Positions 24,281-34,203 of a stretch of 64,000 bases of DNA are shown piece after piece. Each line of letters starts with the position of its first letter. Position 1 is the first letter of the stretch. Source of the DNA: JBAYIE01 sp041665785 (lineage in GTDB: Bacteria; Bacteroidota; Bacteroidia; UKL13-3); NCBI GenBank assembly GCA_041665785.1, contig JBAYIE010000012.1, positions 1 to 64,000 of the forward strand, written 5' to 3'. Under the pieces are notes generated by a model. That model did no database searches, was not told the DNA's origin, and worked only from the letters and a program-made list of their open reading frames with translations. Both the position numbers and the translations under genes were made by a program.

Positions 24281-26794
24281 ATGGATCAACCTATACTAAA
24301 ACCAAAAGTACTGTACCTGGATGATGAAGAAGAAAACCTGTTGGTGTTCAAATCTTCCTTCCGCAAGGCCTATCAAATAGATACAGCCAGTTCGACATCC
24401 AATGCAGATGAACTGATTAAGAATAACCGTTACGATGTGATCATCTCCGACCAACGCATGCCTGGAGTTACCGGTGTTGAATTCCTGAATAGTATCCCTG
24501 ATGAACCCAGAAGTATCCGGATCATAATGACAGGATACAGTGATATTGAATCGGTGATTGATGCTATCAATAGCGGAAAGATTCATAAATACATCCGCAA
24601 ACCCTGGAAAAAGGAAGAACTGAATCAACTATTGGATGAAGCCATCTACAAACTGCTCAACGACAACCATCTCTACCGGGAATCTGATCCCTCCGCAAAT
24701 AATTTGGCCACAGATGTGACCGCAGAGGTCAAAGTCAAGGCCTCAGATGCAGTACTTTCTGATGAAGTGAAAGTGCTGAAACAAAAGGTAAACGATGCCT
24801 ACGAAAACGTACAACTCCTTGGTGAAATCGGACAGGAGATCACCTCTACTCTGAATCTGAACGATATCCTGAATAAAGTGTATGAAAACGTAAACCATCT
24901 CATGGATGCCAACATTTTTGGGATCGGAACCTACAATGCAGAGAAGGAAACCATCGATTATCAACTGGCCATTGAAAAAGGAAAACGATACAAACCCTAT
25001 AGCCGTACCATGGAGAATAAAAACCAGTTACCGGTTTGGTGTATCGAAAACAAGAAAGAAATTTTTATCAATGATGTCAATACCGAGATCAGCAATTATA
25101 TCCGGAATACGGTTCATTTAAATTCCGAAAGTGCTGCCCTGGAGGATGGTACTGCAAAAGAAGTACCTCAATCGCTTATATACATGCCATTGAGGATAAA
25201 GGATAAAATTATCGGTTTGATTACTGTTCAGTCCACACAAAAAAATGCCTACAACGAATACCACCTTAATACCTTAAGAAACATTTCTATTTATGTAGCC
25301 ACTGCACTTGAAAATGCTAAAGCATACAAACAGATCGAAGAGCAGAAAGAAGAAATTGAAAAGAAGAAAGATGAACTCGAACAAAAAGTAGAAGAAAGAA
25401 CAGAACAATTGCGCTTTCAGAAAGATGAACTGGAAGACACATTCAGTAAACTGAAATTATTGACTGAAATCGGGCATGAAATTACCTCAACCCTGCACCT
25501 CGATACCATTCTGAATACCATTTATAAGAATGTTAACACCTTGATGGATGCAAGCATTTTCGGGATAGGCATTTACGATGAAGATCATTTTACGATAAAC
25601 TATCAACTGGCCATCGAAAATGGAAAGAGGTATCAGCCTTATACCAGGAGCATGAACGAAAAAAACCAGTTCCCGGTATGGTGCATCGAGCATAAAAAAG
25701 AAATCTTCATCAACGATGTCCATAAAGAATACAACCGGTACATACAGAATTACAAAGATGCCAACGACAAATCCAAAATCATTCTCGAAGATGGTTCTGA
25801 GTTTATTGAACCGCTTTCACTGATTTACATTCCCTTACTTTTTAACAACAAACCCATTGGTGTATTGTCTGTGCAGAGTTTCAGGAAGTATGCCTATAAC
25901 CAGTACCATCTCGATATTCTCAGGTCGCTGGCTTCTTATATAACCACGGCCATTCAGAATGCTCATTCATATCAGAAGATGACGGAGGCTTTTGAACAAC
26001 TGAAATCTACACAGAGCAAACTGGTAGAGTCGGAAAAGATGGCTTCGCTGGGTGTGTTGACCGCCGGTGTAGCACACGAAATCAACAACCCAGTCAACTT
26101 TATCTCGGGTGGCATACAATCGCTCAGGGATGCTTATACTGATATCAAATCCATTCTTCAGATGGCACTCACCTACTGCAACAATCCTGATCCAAAATTG
26201 CTGGAATCTATCCGATTGAAACAGACAGAAATTGAACTGGACGAACTTCTGCCTGAGGTGGATGAGCTCATTCAAAGTATTACCAACGGCGCGGATCGTA
26301 CAGCTGAAATCGTAAGAGGCCTTCGAAACTTCTCCCGCCTCGATGAGGACGATATGAAACGCGCCAGTCTGGAAGAAGGCATTGACAGTACCCTCGTCAT
26401 CCTGAATAATCAGTTAAAAAACAGAATCGACATCATCAAAGACTATGGAAAGATTCCTGAAATTGTTTGTTTCCCCGGACAGCTGAACCAGGTATTCATG
26501 AACCTGATTTACAATGCTGCAGATGCCATTGTTGGTAATGGAACCATCCGTATAAAAACATGGATGGATAACGAACAGATCCGGATCAGTGTGAAAGACT
26601 CCGGATCAGGTATGTCCGAAGAAATCCGTTCACGCATCTTCGAACCCTTCTTTACTACCAAAGATGTGGGCAAAGGGACCGGCCTTGGACTCTCCATTGC
26701 TTATGGAATTATTGAAAAACACAAAGGTGCCATTGACGTACAAAGTGAACCCGGAAAAGGAACAACCTTCACCATTACCCTACCCGCAAAATAA
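24281..26794 (+). CDS. Hybrid kinase 4 of 8: REC-GAF-GAF-histidine kinase (GAF type I)
   Basis: 837 residues, 2 nt after kinase 3. Receiver Asp57 (VIISDQRMPGVTG), DHp His599, N-box NAADAI, DSGSG and GKGTGLGLS present. It returns to the type I pattern: both GAFs have the YQLAIEKG/ENG-RY-PY core and PVWCIE followed by N (GAF1) or H (GAF2). The coiled coil between the GAFs (EEQKEEIEKKKDELEQKVEERTEQLRFQKDELEDTFS, several heptads) is almost the same as in kinase 2, which suggests these two are the closest pair and could form heterodimers. The REC-GAF1 linker is longer and unrelated in sequence. Confidence 0.95.
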   Translation: MDQPILKPKVLYLDDEEENLLVFKSSFRKAYQIDTASSTSNADELIKNNRYDVIISDQRMPGVTGVEFLNSIPDEPRSIRIIMTGYSDIESVIDAINSGKIHKYIRKPWKKEELNQLLDEAIYKLLNDNHLYRESDPSANNLATDVTAEVKVKASDAVLSDEVKVLKQKVNDAYENVQLLGEIGQEITSTLNLNDILNKVYENVNHLMDANIFGIGTYNAEKETIDYQLAIEKGKRYKPYSRTMENKNQLPVWCIENKKEIFINDVNTEISNYIRNTVHLNSESAALEDGTAKEVPQSLIYMPLRIKDKIIGLITVQSTQKNAYNEYHLNTLRNISIYVATALENAKAYKQIEEQKEEIEKKKDELEQKVEERTEQLRFQKDELEDTFSKLKLLTEIGHEITSTLHLDTILNTIYKNVNTLMDASIFGIGIYDEDHFTINYQLAIENGKRYQPYTRSMNEKNQFPVWCIEHKKEIFINDVHKEYNRYIQNYKDANDKSKIILEDGSEFIEPLSLIYIPLLFNNKPIGVLSVQSFRKYAYNQYHLDILRSLASYITTAIQNAHSYQKMTEAFEQLKSTQSKLVESEKMASLGVLTAGVAHEINNPVNFISGGIQSLRDAYTDIKSILQMALTYCNNPDPKLLESIRLKQTEIELDELLPEVDELIQSITNGADRTAEIVRGLRNFSRLDEDDMKRASLEEGIDSTLVILNNQLKNRIDIIKDYGKIPEIVCFPGQLNQVFMNLIYNAADAIVGNGTIRIKTWMDNEQIRISVKDSGSGMSEEIRSRIFEPFFTTKDVGKGTGLGLSIAYGIIEKHKGAIDVQSEPGKGTTFTITLPAK

Positions 26795-26800
26795 ATTGAT

Positions 26801-29236
26801 ATGCAAACGGAAGATTTAAAACCCAGTATTTTATACGTAGATGATGAAGAAGACAATTTGCTTGTCTTCAAATCCTCATTCAGAAGAAACTATAAAATCT
26901 ATACGGCCCAATCAGCTGCTGAAGCAGCCGGCATACTGAATGCACACGCCTGCGATGTGATCATATCAGATCAACGGATGCCTGAAGTAACGGGCGTTCA
27001 GTTCCTGAAGACTATTCCGGATGAACCTGATGTATTCCGGATGATCCTAACAGGATTCAGCGATATGGAAGCCATCATTCAGGCAATCAACTCCGGGAAG
27101 GTTCATAAGTACATCACCAAACCCTGGATAAAATCAGAGCTTCAGCAGACCATTGACGAAGGTGTCAGCTATGTTACCGCAAAAAGAAAAGGGTTGAAAC
27201 AGGGCGAAATAAGCTCTATGAAAGAGGATACTCTCCAACAACAGCCCGATAAAGAACCTGCCAGTCAACAAATGGAACTTGAAGAATTGCGTTTGCGCAA
27301 CGCAGAATCCGACCAGCACGTAAAACTCTTAAGTGAAATCGGGCAGGAAATCATCGCTAACATAAACGTAGATGCCATCATCGAAAGTACGTATGCAAAC
27401 GTAAATGCACTGATGGATGCAAACAGCTTTGGAATTGCTGTATTTAACGATGACGAATCACGGCTCGAATTTAATTGCTGGATTGAGAAGGGAATTAAAC
27501 TCCCTTTCGCAAGCGTAAGCTTGTCTGAAGAAAACAGGCCGGCCGTGCAATGCTTCAGGCATCAGGAAGAGGTAATCGAAAATGATTTTAAGATGGAAGC
27601 AATTACCGGGGAGGCAACCAAGTCGCTGATCTATTTGCCACTGCTCATCAAGGATACCCCGATAGGTGTAATAACTACACAAAGTTTTTCTAAAAATGCC
27701 TATTCCGAATACCATGTCAATATTCTGAGAAATATTGCCATTTATGTGGCCACGGCACTTGAAAATGCGAAATCCTATCACCTCATTGAAAAGCAGAAAA
27801 CGGAGATCGAGCAAAAAAATATTGAACTCGAGAACAAAGTTGCACAGCGCACGCTGCAACTTCAACAGAAAAATGAAGAGGTGGAGGCACAGCGCGATAA
27901 ACTGGAAAACACATTTCAAAACATCAAACTCTTAAGCGATATCGGTCAGCAGATAACCTCTACCCTATCACTGGAGAAAATTATTGAGACCGTATACAAG
28001 AACATCAACTCATTGATGGATGCAACTGTATTTTTGATCGGAATATATGATGCAGGGGATGAAAGAATTAATATTTACGGGATGGAAAAAGGCCTTAATC
28101 TGCCATACTTTAGCCTCAGCATCGGAGAAGAAAACTGGCCAGCCATCTGGTGCTTTATTAACCAACGAGAATTTATCATCAACGACTACCAACAGGAGTA
28201 CAACAAATACATTAAGTCCATTCCCAAACCAAAATCCGGAGAACAACCGGAATCGATGATCTACCTCCCCCTGACCATCCTGGAAGATAAAGTCGGCGTC
28301 ATTTCCGTGCAAAGTTTCCGGAAACATGTATACAGCAATTATCATATCGATATCCTCCGTTCGCTCGGATCATATATTACCATTGCCCTTCAGAATGCCG
28401 GATCATACCACAAGATGACACACGCTTTTGATGAGTTAAAGCAGGCACAAACCAAATTGGTAGAATCTGAAAAAATGGCTTCTCTGGGAGTATTAACAGC
28501 CGGAGTTGCACATGAAATAAACAATCCGGTAAACTTTATTTCAGCCGGCATCGAATCGCTTACTGAAAATTATGAAGAGTTTAAAGAACTGGTGCATGCC
28601 TTTCTGGAATATAACGGCCAACAACCCGATCCGGAAAAATGGAAACGCATTGAACAATTGAAACAAAAACTATCTCCACTCGATATGATGGAGGAAATGG
28701 ATGAATTGCTGGCATCGGTGAAGAACGGGGCTAATCGTACGGCCGAAATCGTGAAAGGATTGCGCAACTTTACCCGTCTTGATGAACATGATCGCAAATT
28801 ATTTAATGTGGAAGAAGGGTTGGATTCTACCCTCATCATTTTAAACAATCACCTTAAAAACCGGGTAGATGTTATAAAAAACTATGGAAGGGTTCCCGAA
28901 CTGGTAGGATTACCCGGCCAACTGAATCAGGTTTTTATGAACCTGATCTACAATGCAGCTGATGCCATACCTGAAAAAGGCAAAATTGAAATCAAGACAT
29001 GGCTGGAAGATGAGTCAATCAAAATATCGATTACCGACAACGGAAAGGGTATGAGTGAAGAAATCCGCTCCCGCATTTTCGAACCCTTCTATACTACGAA
29101 AGATGTAGGCAAGGGAACCGGACTTGGTTTATCGATTTCTTTCGGAATTATTGAAAAACACAACGGAAAAATTACCGTTGATAGTAAAGAAGGCATTGGC
29201 ACAACATTCACCATATCCCTACCTCTCAATTCATAA
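26801..29236 (+). CDS. Hybrid kinase 5 of 8: REC-GAF-GAF-histidine kinase (type II, divergent GAF1)
   Basis: 811 residues, the shortest kinase, 6 nt after kinase 4. Receiver Asp57, DHp His571, N-box NAADAI, DNGKG and GKGTGLGLS intact. GAF1 departs from the rest: the WC motif reads AVQCFRH (Trp replaced by Gln, Cys kept), the usual INDxxxEYNKY segment is EVIENDFKMEAITGE, and the P-x-P loop is missing, which accounts for most of the shortness. GAF2 is a normal type II (AIWCFIN, INDYQQEYNKY). GAF1 resembles GAF1 of kinase 7. A changed or lost ligand in GAF1 is inferred. Confidence 0.94.
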   Translation: MQTEDLKPSILYVDDEEDNLLVFKSSFRRNYKIYTAQSAAEAAGILNAHACDVIISDQRMPEVTGVQFLKTIPDEPDVFRMILTGFSDMEAIIQAINSGKVHKYITKPWIKSELQQTIDEGVSYVTAKRKGLKQGEISSMKEDTLQQQPDKEPASQQMELEELRLRNAESDQHVKLLSEIGQEIIANINVDAIIESTYANVNALMDANSFGIAVFNDDESRLEFNCWIEKGIKLPFASVSLSEENRPAVQCFRHQEEVIENDFKMEAITGEATKSLIYLPLLIKDTPIGVITTQSFSKNAYSEYHVNILRNIAIYVATALENAKSYHLIEKQKTEIEQKNIELENKVAQRTLQLQQKNEEVEAQRDKLENTFQNIKLLSDIGQQITSTLSLEKIIETVYKNINSLMDATVFLIGIYDAGDERINIYGMEKGLNLPYFSLSIGEENWPAIWCFINQREFIINDYQQEYNKYIKSIPKPKSGEQPESMIYLPLTILEDKVGVISVQSFRKHVYSNYHIDILRSLGSYITIALQNAGSYHKMTHAFDELKQAQTKLVESEKMASLGVLTAGVAHEINNPVNFISAGIESLTENYEEFKELVHAFLEYNGQQPDPEKWKRIEQLKQKLSPLDMMEEMDELLASVKNGANRTAEIVKGLRNFTRLDEHDRKLFNVEEGLDSTLIILNNHLKNRVDVIKNYGRVPELVGLPGQLNQVFMNLIYNAADAIPEKGKIEIKTWLEDESIKISITDNGKGMSEEIRSRIFEPFYTTKDVGKGTGLGLSISFGIIEKHNGKITVDSKEGIGTTFTISLPLNS

Positions 29237-29239
29237 ATT

Positions 29240-31720
29240 ATGGTATCAGACGACTTAAAAGCACGGATCTTGTATGTAGATGACGAAGAAGAAAACCTGA
29301 TGGTATTTAAATCCGCATTCCGGAGAAATTATCAGGTTTCCATTGCACAATCTGTGGCGGAGGCCAATGTTTTATTGAACGACAACACATTTGACATCAT
29401 CATTTCCGATCAACGTATGCCGGATACAACCGGTGTGGAGTTTCTTAAAAATCTGGCCGATACACAGGAAAATATCAAAATGATTCTAACCGGTTTCAGC
29501 GATATGGAAGCCATCATCGACGCCATGAATTCCGGAAAGATCTATAAATATATTACGAAACCATGGCAGCGCCTCGAATTGCAAAAAGTACTGGATGAAG
29601 CATTAAAGCACAGCACTTCCAATAAAAACCAGAAAGAAAAATTTGCCAAAGTAAATGAAGAGATAAAAATACTGGAAAACCTGCGTGGGTCGCCTGGTGA
29701 ATTGTCTGCTGAAGCGACTACTCAGCTGGAACTGCTTAAGTACAAAGATGCATACCAGGAGATGAGCAGGCAATTGGATGAATCCAATAAAAATGTGCAG
29801 CTTTTAAGTGAAATAGGTCAGGAAATAATTTCCAATTTGCATATTGACGCAATCATCGACAGCACCTATGAATATGTGAATGATCTGATGGATGCGAATG
29901 TTTTGGGAATTGGAATTTATAACAATGAAACGCGTCAGATTGTATTTCCCGGTTACCTTGAAAACGGAGAAAAACTTCCTTTTACTTTTTCCATTGATGA
30001 TGAAAATCGCTACGCAGTCTGGTGCTATAAAAATGGTCAGGAAATTTTTATCAACGACAACGAAATTGAACATACCCGCTACATCGCCAAACGGCTATCG
30101 CCGAAAAGCGGTAATAAAGTTGAATCCATAATTTATCTGCCACTCAAGATCAAGGATACAGTAATTGGTGTGATGACTGCTCAGAGCTACAAGAAAAATG
30201 CCTACAGCACCTATCATTTAAATATTCTCCGGAATATTTCCATTTATGTGGCTACTGCATTAGAAAATGCGAAAGCATACCAGATGATTGAGTTGCAGAA
30301 ATCGGAGATCGAACATAAGAATCTGGATCTGGAAGAAAAGGTGCAACAGCGTACTCTGCAATTTCAGCAAAAAAACGATGAACTGGTAAGTACCTATAAC
30401 AATGTAAAATTGTTAAGTGAAATCGGTCAGCAAATTACTGCAACTCTTTCTCTTGAAAAGATCATTGAAACGGTTTATGAAAATGTAAATAAACTGATGG
30501 ATGCATCCGTATTCGCTATTGGAGTTTACAATCAGGAAGAGCAGAAGATTGAAATGAACGGAACTATCGAAAAAGGAGAGAAACTGCCCTATTACTATTA
30601 TTCTTTAGATGACGACAACCGCAATGCCGTATGGTGTTTTAAAAATCAAAAAGAAGTAATCATAAACGATTACGAAAGAGAATACAACAAGTATATCCAA
30701 ACCATTCCCAAGACCATTGTGGGAGAACGTCCGGAGTCTCTGATCTTTCTTCCGCTGGTTACAGAAAGTAAAATTATTGGCATTATCAGTGTTCAAAGTT
30801 TCAAAAAACACAGTTACAACAATTATCATCTGGATATTTTAAGATCGCTTGCTTCTTATGTAACGATAGCATTACAAAATTCAACTTCATACCTTAAAAT
30901 GACCAAGGCATTTGAAGATCTTAAAGCTGCACAAATGAAACTGATTGAAGCAGAGAAAATGGCTTCGTTGGGTGTGCTGACGGCAGGTGTTGCGCATGAA
31001 ATAAACAACCCGGTTAATTTCATTTCAGCAGGAATCGATTCGCTTGAACTCAATTATGACGATGTGGAAAAGCTGCTTTCAATGTATTTACAGTATAATC
31101 CCAAAACCTCATCAGCCGATGAATGGGATAAAATTGAAGCGCTACGAACGGAGTTACATCCGGAAGATCTGCTTCCTGAAATTGCAGTACTGATTAACAG
31201 TATAAAAAGTGGGGCCAAACGTACATCAGAGATTGTACTGGGATTAAAAAACTTCACCCGACTCGACGAAAACGATATGAAGCTTGCCAAATTGGAAGAA
31301 GGTATAGACAATACCCTGGTCATCCTCAACAACAAGCTCAAAAACAAAATCGAAATAATTAAAGAATATGGCGACACCCCGCCCATCATTTGCTATCCGG
31401 GTCAGTTGAATCAGGTATTTATGAATATGCTGCACAATGCAAGCGATGCCATTGAGGTGAAAGGTACCATTACAATTAAAACATGGGTAGATAAAAATCA
31501 GCTGTATATACGGTTTACCGACACCGGTAAAGGTATGTCAAAAGAGATCCGGTCTCACATTTTCGAACCCTTTTACACCACAAAAGAAGTTGGAAAAGGT
31601 ACAGGACTTGGACTGTCAATCACCTATGGTATCATAGAAAAACACCATGGAAAAATAGAAGTTGAAAGTATGGAAGGTGTAGGAACCACATTCACCATTA
31701 CGTTACCCTTAAAAAATTAG
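29240..31720 (+). CDS. Hybrid kinase 6 of 8: REC-GAF-GAF-histidine kinase (GAF type II)
   Basis: 826 residues, 3 nt after kinase 5. Receiver Asp57 (IIISDQRMPDTTG), DHp His586, N-box MLHNASDAIE (NAADAI in kinases 1-5), DTGKG and GKGTGLGLS. GAF1 has VWCYKN and GAF2 VWCFKN. GAF1 keeps the type II frame but carries HTRYIAK where others have YNKYxKS. The H-box is preceded by LIEAEKMASLGV (most paralogs VESEKMASLGV), a change shared with kinase 8 (VEAEK). The DHp second helix is LGLKNFTRLDE rather than KGLRNF. No membrane segment. Confidence 0.95.
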   Translation: MVSDDLKARILYVDDEEENLMVFKSAFRRNYQVSIAQSVAEANVLLNDNTFDIIISDQRMPDTTGVEFLKNLADTQENIKMILTGFSDMEAIIDAMNSGKIYKYITKPWQRLELQKVLDEALKHSTSNKNQKEKFAKVNEEIKILENLRGSPGELSAEATTQLELLKYKDAYQEMSRQLDESNKNVQLLSEIGQEIISNLHIDAIIDSTYEYVNDLMDANVLGIGIYNNETRQIVFPGYLENGEKLPFTFSIDDENRYAVWCYKNGQEIFINDNEIEHTRYIAKRLSPKSGNKVESIIYLPLKIKDTVIGVMTAQSYKKNAYSTYHLNILRNISIYVATALENAKAYQMIELQKSEIEHKNLDLEEKVQQRTLQFQQKNDELVSTYNNVKLLSEIGQQITATLSLEKIIETVYENVNKLMDASVFAIGVYNQEEQKIEMNGTIEKGEKLPYYYYSLDDDNRNAVWCFKNQKEVIINDYEREYNKYIQTIPKTIVGERPESLIFLPLVTESKIIGIISVQSFKKHSYNNYHLDILRSLASYVTIALQNSTSYLKMTKAFEDLKAAQMKLIEAEKMASLGVLTAGVAHEINNPVNFISAGIDSLELNYDDVEKLLSMYLQYNPKTSSADEWDKIEALRTELHPEDLLPEIAVLINSIKSGAKRTSEIVLGLKNFTRLDENDMKLAKLEEGIDNTLVILNNKLKNKIEIIKEYGDTPPIICYPGQLNQVFMNMLHNASDAIEVKGTITIKTWVDKNQLYIRFTDTGKGMSKEIRSHIFEPFYTTKEVGKGTGLGLSITYGIIEKHHGKIEVESMEGVGTTFTITLPLKN

Positions 31721-31724
31721 CATT

Positions 31725-34202
31725 ATGGTTTCAGACGATTTCAAACCACGTATTTTGTATGTAGATGATGAAGAGGAGAACCTGTTGGTTTTTAAAGCAT
31801 CGTTTCGTAAAAACTACCATGTAATTACGGCTACCAATTCTGATCAGGGAAGGATATTGCTCGAAGAATCTCCTGTAGATATTGTGATTTCCGATCAACG
31901 TATGCCAGGAACGTCCGGTGTAGAGTTTTTAAACAGTTTGCCCGACAATCCGGAAAACCTGCGCATGATTCTAACCGGATACAGCGATATGGAAGCTATT
32001 GTAGATGCATTGAATACCGGCAAAGTGTATAAATACATTACCAAACCCTGGGACAAACCCGGATTGCAGAAAGTACTCGATGATGCACTCAATCATTTGA
32101 ATCAGATCAGAAAACAAAAATCAGAAGCAGAATACATCCGCGAAGAAAAGAAAGTCATCGAAACCTTAATACAATCCGGAGAATCGAAAATAGAGAACGG
32201 ATCTAACCAACTTGAGTTTATTCGTTACAAGAATGAACTGGAGTTGATGAAACAACAGATCGATGAATCGGATAAAAATGTTAGGTTATTGAGTGAAATA
32301 GGTCAGGAAATTATTTCTAACCGTACAGTTGATGCAATCGTTGAAAGTACCTATGAAAATGTTAATTCACTGATGGATGCCAACAGTTTCGGCGTTGGAA
32401 TTTACAATGATGATAAACAGTTAATCGAATTTAATGGCTGGATAGAAAAGGGTGAAAAACTACCCTACCATACCGTTGCGTTGACCGAGATCAACCGACC
32501 CGCTATTAAAAGTTTTAAGAACAGGGAAGAAATAATCATCAATGATTTTCAGATGGATGCCATGGCCGGAGAAGCACCCAAGTCGATCCTGTATTTGCCA
32601 TTGATCACCAATGAACAGGTAATAGGAGTAATTTCAACACAGAGCTTTTCTAAAAATGCCTATAGCACTTATCACCTGAATATTTTAAGAAACATAGCCA
32701 TTTATGTAGCAACAGCCATTGAAAATGCGAAAGCTTATAGTCTGATTGAAGAACAAAAAGCTGAAATAGAACAGAAAAATATAGAACTGGAAAATAAAGT
32801 TCAGAAGCGTACAGAAGAACTGCGTCAGATGAATGAAGAAGTGTTGAAACAAAAAGACGAACTGGAAGTGACCTATCGCAATGTTAAATTACTCAGTGAA
32901 ATCGGTCAACAAATTACCTCTACTCTTTCGCTTGATAAAATCATTGAAACCGTTTATGAAAATGTAAATGCCTTAATGGATGCAACCGTATTTTCCATAG
33001 GCGTCTTTAATCCTGAGAAGAATGCCATTGAAATTAACGGGGCCATTGAAAAAGGGGAGAAACTACCCTTCTTCATCTGGAAACTTGAGGATGAAACCCG
33101 ACCAGCCATTTGGTGTTTCAAAAATCAAAAGGAAGTGATCATCAACGATTTTCAGCAGGAATATAACAAATACATCAAAAGCGTTGCTAAACCTGTTGCC
33201 GGACAGGATGCAGAGTCTATTATTTATTTACCACTCATTTCAAACGATAAAGCGATTGGTACCATCAGTGTACAAAGCTTCAAAAAACACAGTTATAATC
33301 ATTACCATATCGACATCCTGCGGTCATTAGCAACCTATGCCACCATTGCTATCGAGAATTCAAATACCTATGGCAAAATGACCAAGGCGTTCGAAGATTT
33401 GAAAACAGCACAGATGAAATTGGTGGAATCGGAAAAGATGGCCTCTTTGGGTGTACTTACTGCTGGAGTTGCCCATGAAATTAATAATCCGGTCAATTTT
33501 ATATCCGCGGGTATCGAAACCCTCATCAACAGTTACGCGGAAATCAAAACTTTGCTGGAACTCTACCTGCAAACGGATCCCGAAAAAATTAATCCTGTGT
33601 TGTGGGATGAAATTAAAAAGCGTTGCGATGAACTGGAGCCGGAAGAGTCGCTTCCCGAAGTAGAACAATTACTGGCCAGTATCAAAACCGGTGCAACCCG
33701 AACAGCCGAAATTGTAAAAGGATTGCGCAACTTCACCCGTCTGGATGAAAACGATTTGAAAAAAGCGAACGTCCATGAAGGAATTGATAATACGCTGGTA
33801 ATCCTCAACAACCGCATCAAAAACCGAATTTCAATTGTGAAAACATACGCCGATATTCCTGAAATTCATTGTTACCCCGGTCAGTTGAATCAGGTATTTA
33901 TGAATCTGTTGCACAATGCCTCAGATGCCATTGAAGGAGAAGGCACTATTCACATAGTGACCACGAATGAAAATGGTAATATAAAAATTTCTATCCGCGA
34001 TAGTGGAAAAGGAATGACGGAAGAGATCCGGTCCCGCATTTTTGAACCCTTCTATACTACCAAAGCAGTTGGAAAAGGTACGGGTCTGGGATTATCGATT
34101 GCCTACGGAATCATCGAAAAACACAAAGGAATGATCGAAGTAAATAGTGCTGTCGGAAAAGGAACCGAGTTTATTATTACCCTACCTGTCACCAACAATT
34201 AA
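31725..34202 (+). CDS. Hybrid kinase 7 of 8: REC-GAF-GAF-histidine kinase (type II, GAF1 lacks WC)
   Basis: 825 residues, 4 nt after kinase 6. Receiver Asp57 (IVISDQRMPGTSG), DHp His584, N-box LLHNASDAIE, DSGKG and GKGTGLGLS intact. GAF1 has lost both residues of the WC motif (AIKSFKNREEIIIND) and, like kinase 5, has the short INDFQMDAMAGEAPKS loop. It is the only GAF of the sixteen without the Cys. GAF2 is a standard type II (AIWCFKNQKE, INDFQQEYNKY). The start MVSDD-K matches kinase 6, suggesting that 6 and 7 share a recent ancestor. Confidence 0.95.
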   Translation: MVSDDFKPRILYVDDEEENLLVFKASFRKNYHVITATNSDQGRILLEESPVDIVISDQRMPGTSGVEFLNSLPDNPENLRMILTGYSDMEAIVDALNTGKVYKYITKPWDKPGLQKVLDDALNHLNQIRKQKSEAEYIREEKKVIETLIQSGESKIENGSNQLEFIRYKNELELMKQQIDESDKNVRLLSEIGQEIISNRTVDAIVESTYENVNSLMDANSFGVGIYNDDKQLIEFNGWIEKGEKLPYHTVALTEINRPAIKSFKNREEIIINDFQMDAMAGEAPKSILYLPLITNEQVIGVISTQSFSKNAYSTYHLNILRNIAIYVATAIENAKAYSLIEEQKAEIEQKNIELENKVQKRTEELRQMNEEVLKQKDELEVTYRNVKLLSEIGQQITSTLSLDKIIETVYENVNALMDATVFSIGVFNPEKNAIEINGAIEKGEKLPFFIWKLEDETRPAIWCFKNQKEVIINDFQQEYNKYIKSVAKPVAGQDAESIIYLPLISNDKAIGTISVQSFKKHSYNHYHIDILRSLATYATIAIENSNTYGKMTKAFEDLKTAQMKLVESEKMASLGVLTAGVAHEINNPVNFISAGIETLINSYAEIKTLLELYLQTDPEKINPVLWDEIKKRCDELEPEESLPEVEQLLASIKTGATRTAEIVKGLRNFTRLDENDLKKANVHEGIDNTLVILNNRIKNRISIVKTYADIPEIHCYPGQLNQVFMNLLHNASDAIEGEGTIHIVTTNENGNIKISIRDSGKGMTEEIRSRIFEPFYTTKAVGKGTGLGLSIAYGIIEKHKGMIEVNSAVGKGTEFIITLPVTNN

Positions 34203-34203
34203 T

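Noticed and set aside
34147..34203. N-terminal extension of hybrid kinase 8 (ATG 34147)
   Set aside because: Would overlap kinase 7 by 56 nt and adds no sequence shared with the paralogs; ATG 34204 gives the same start pattern as the others.
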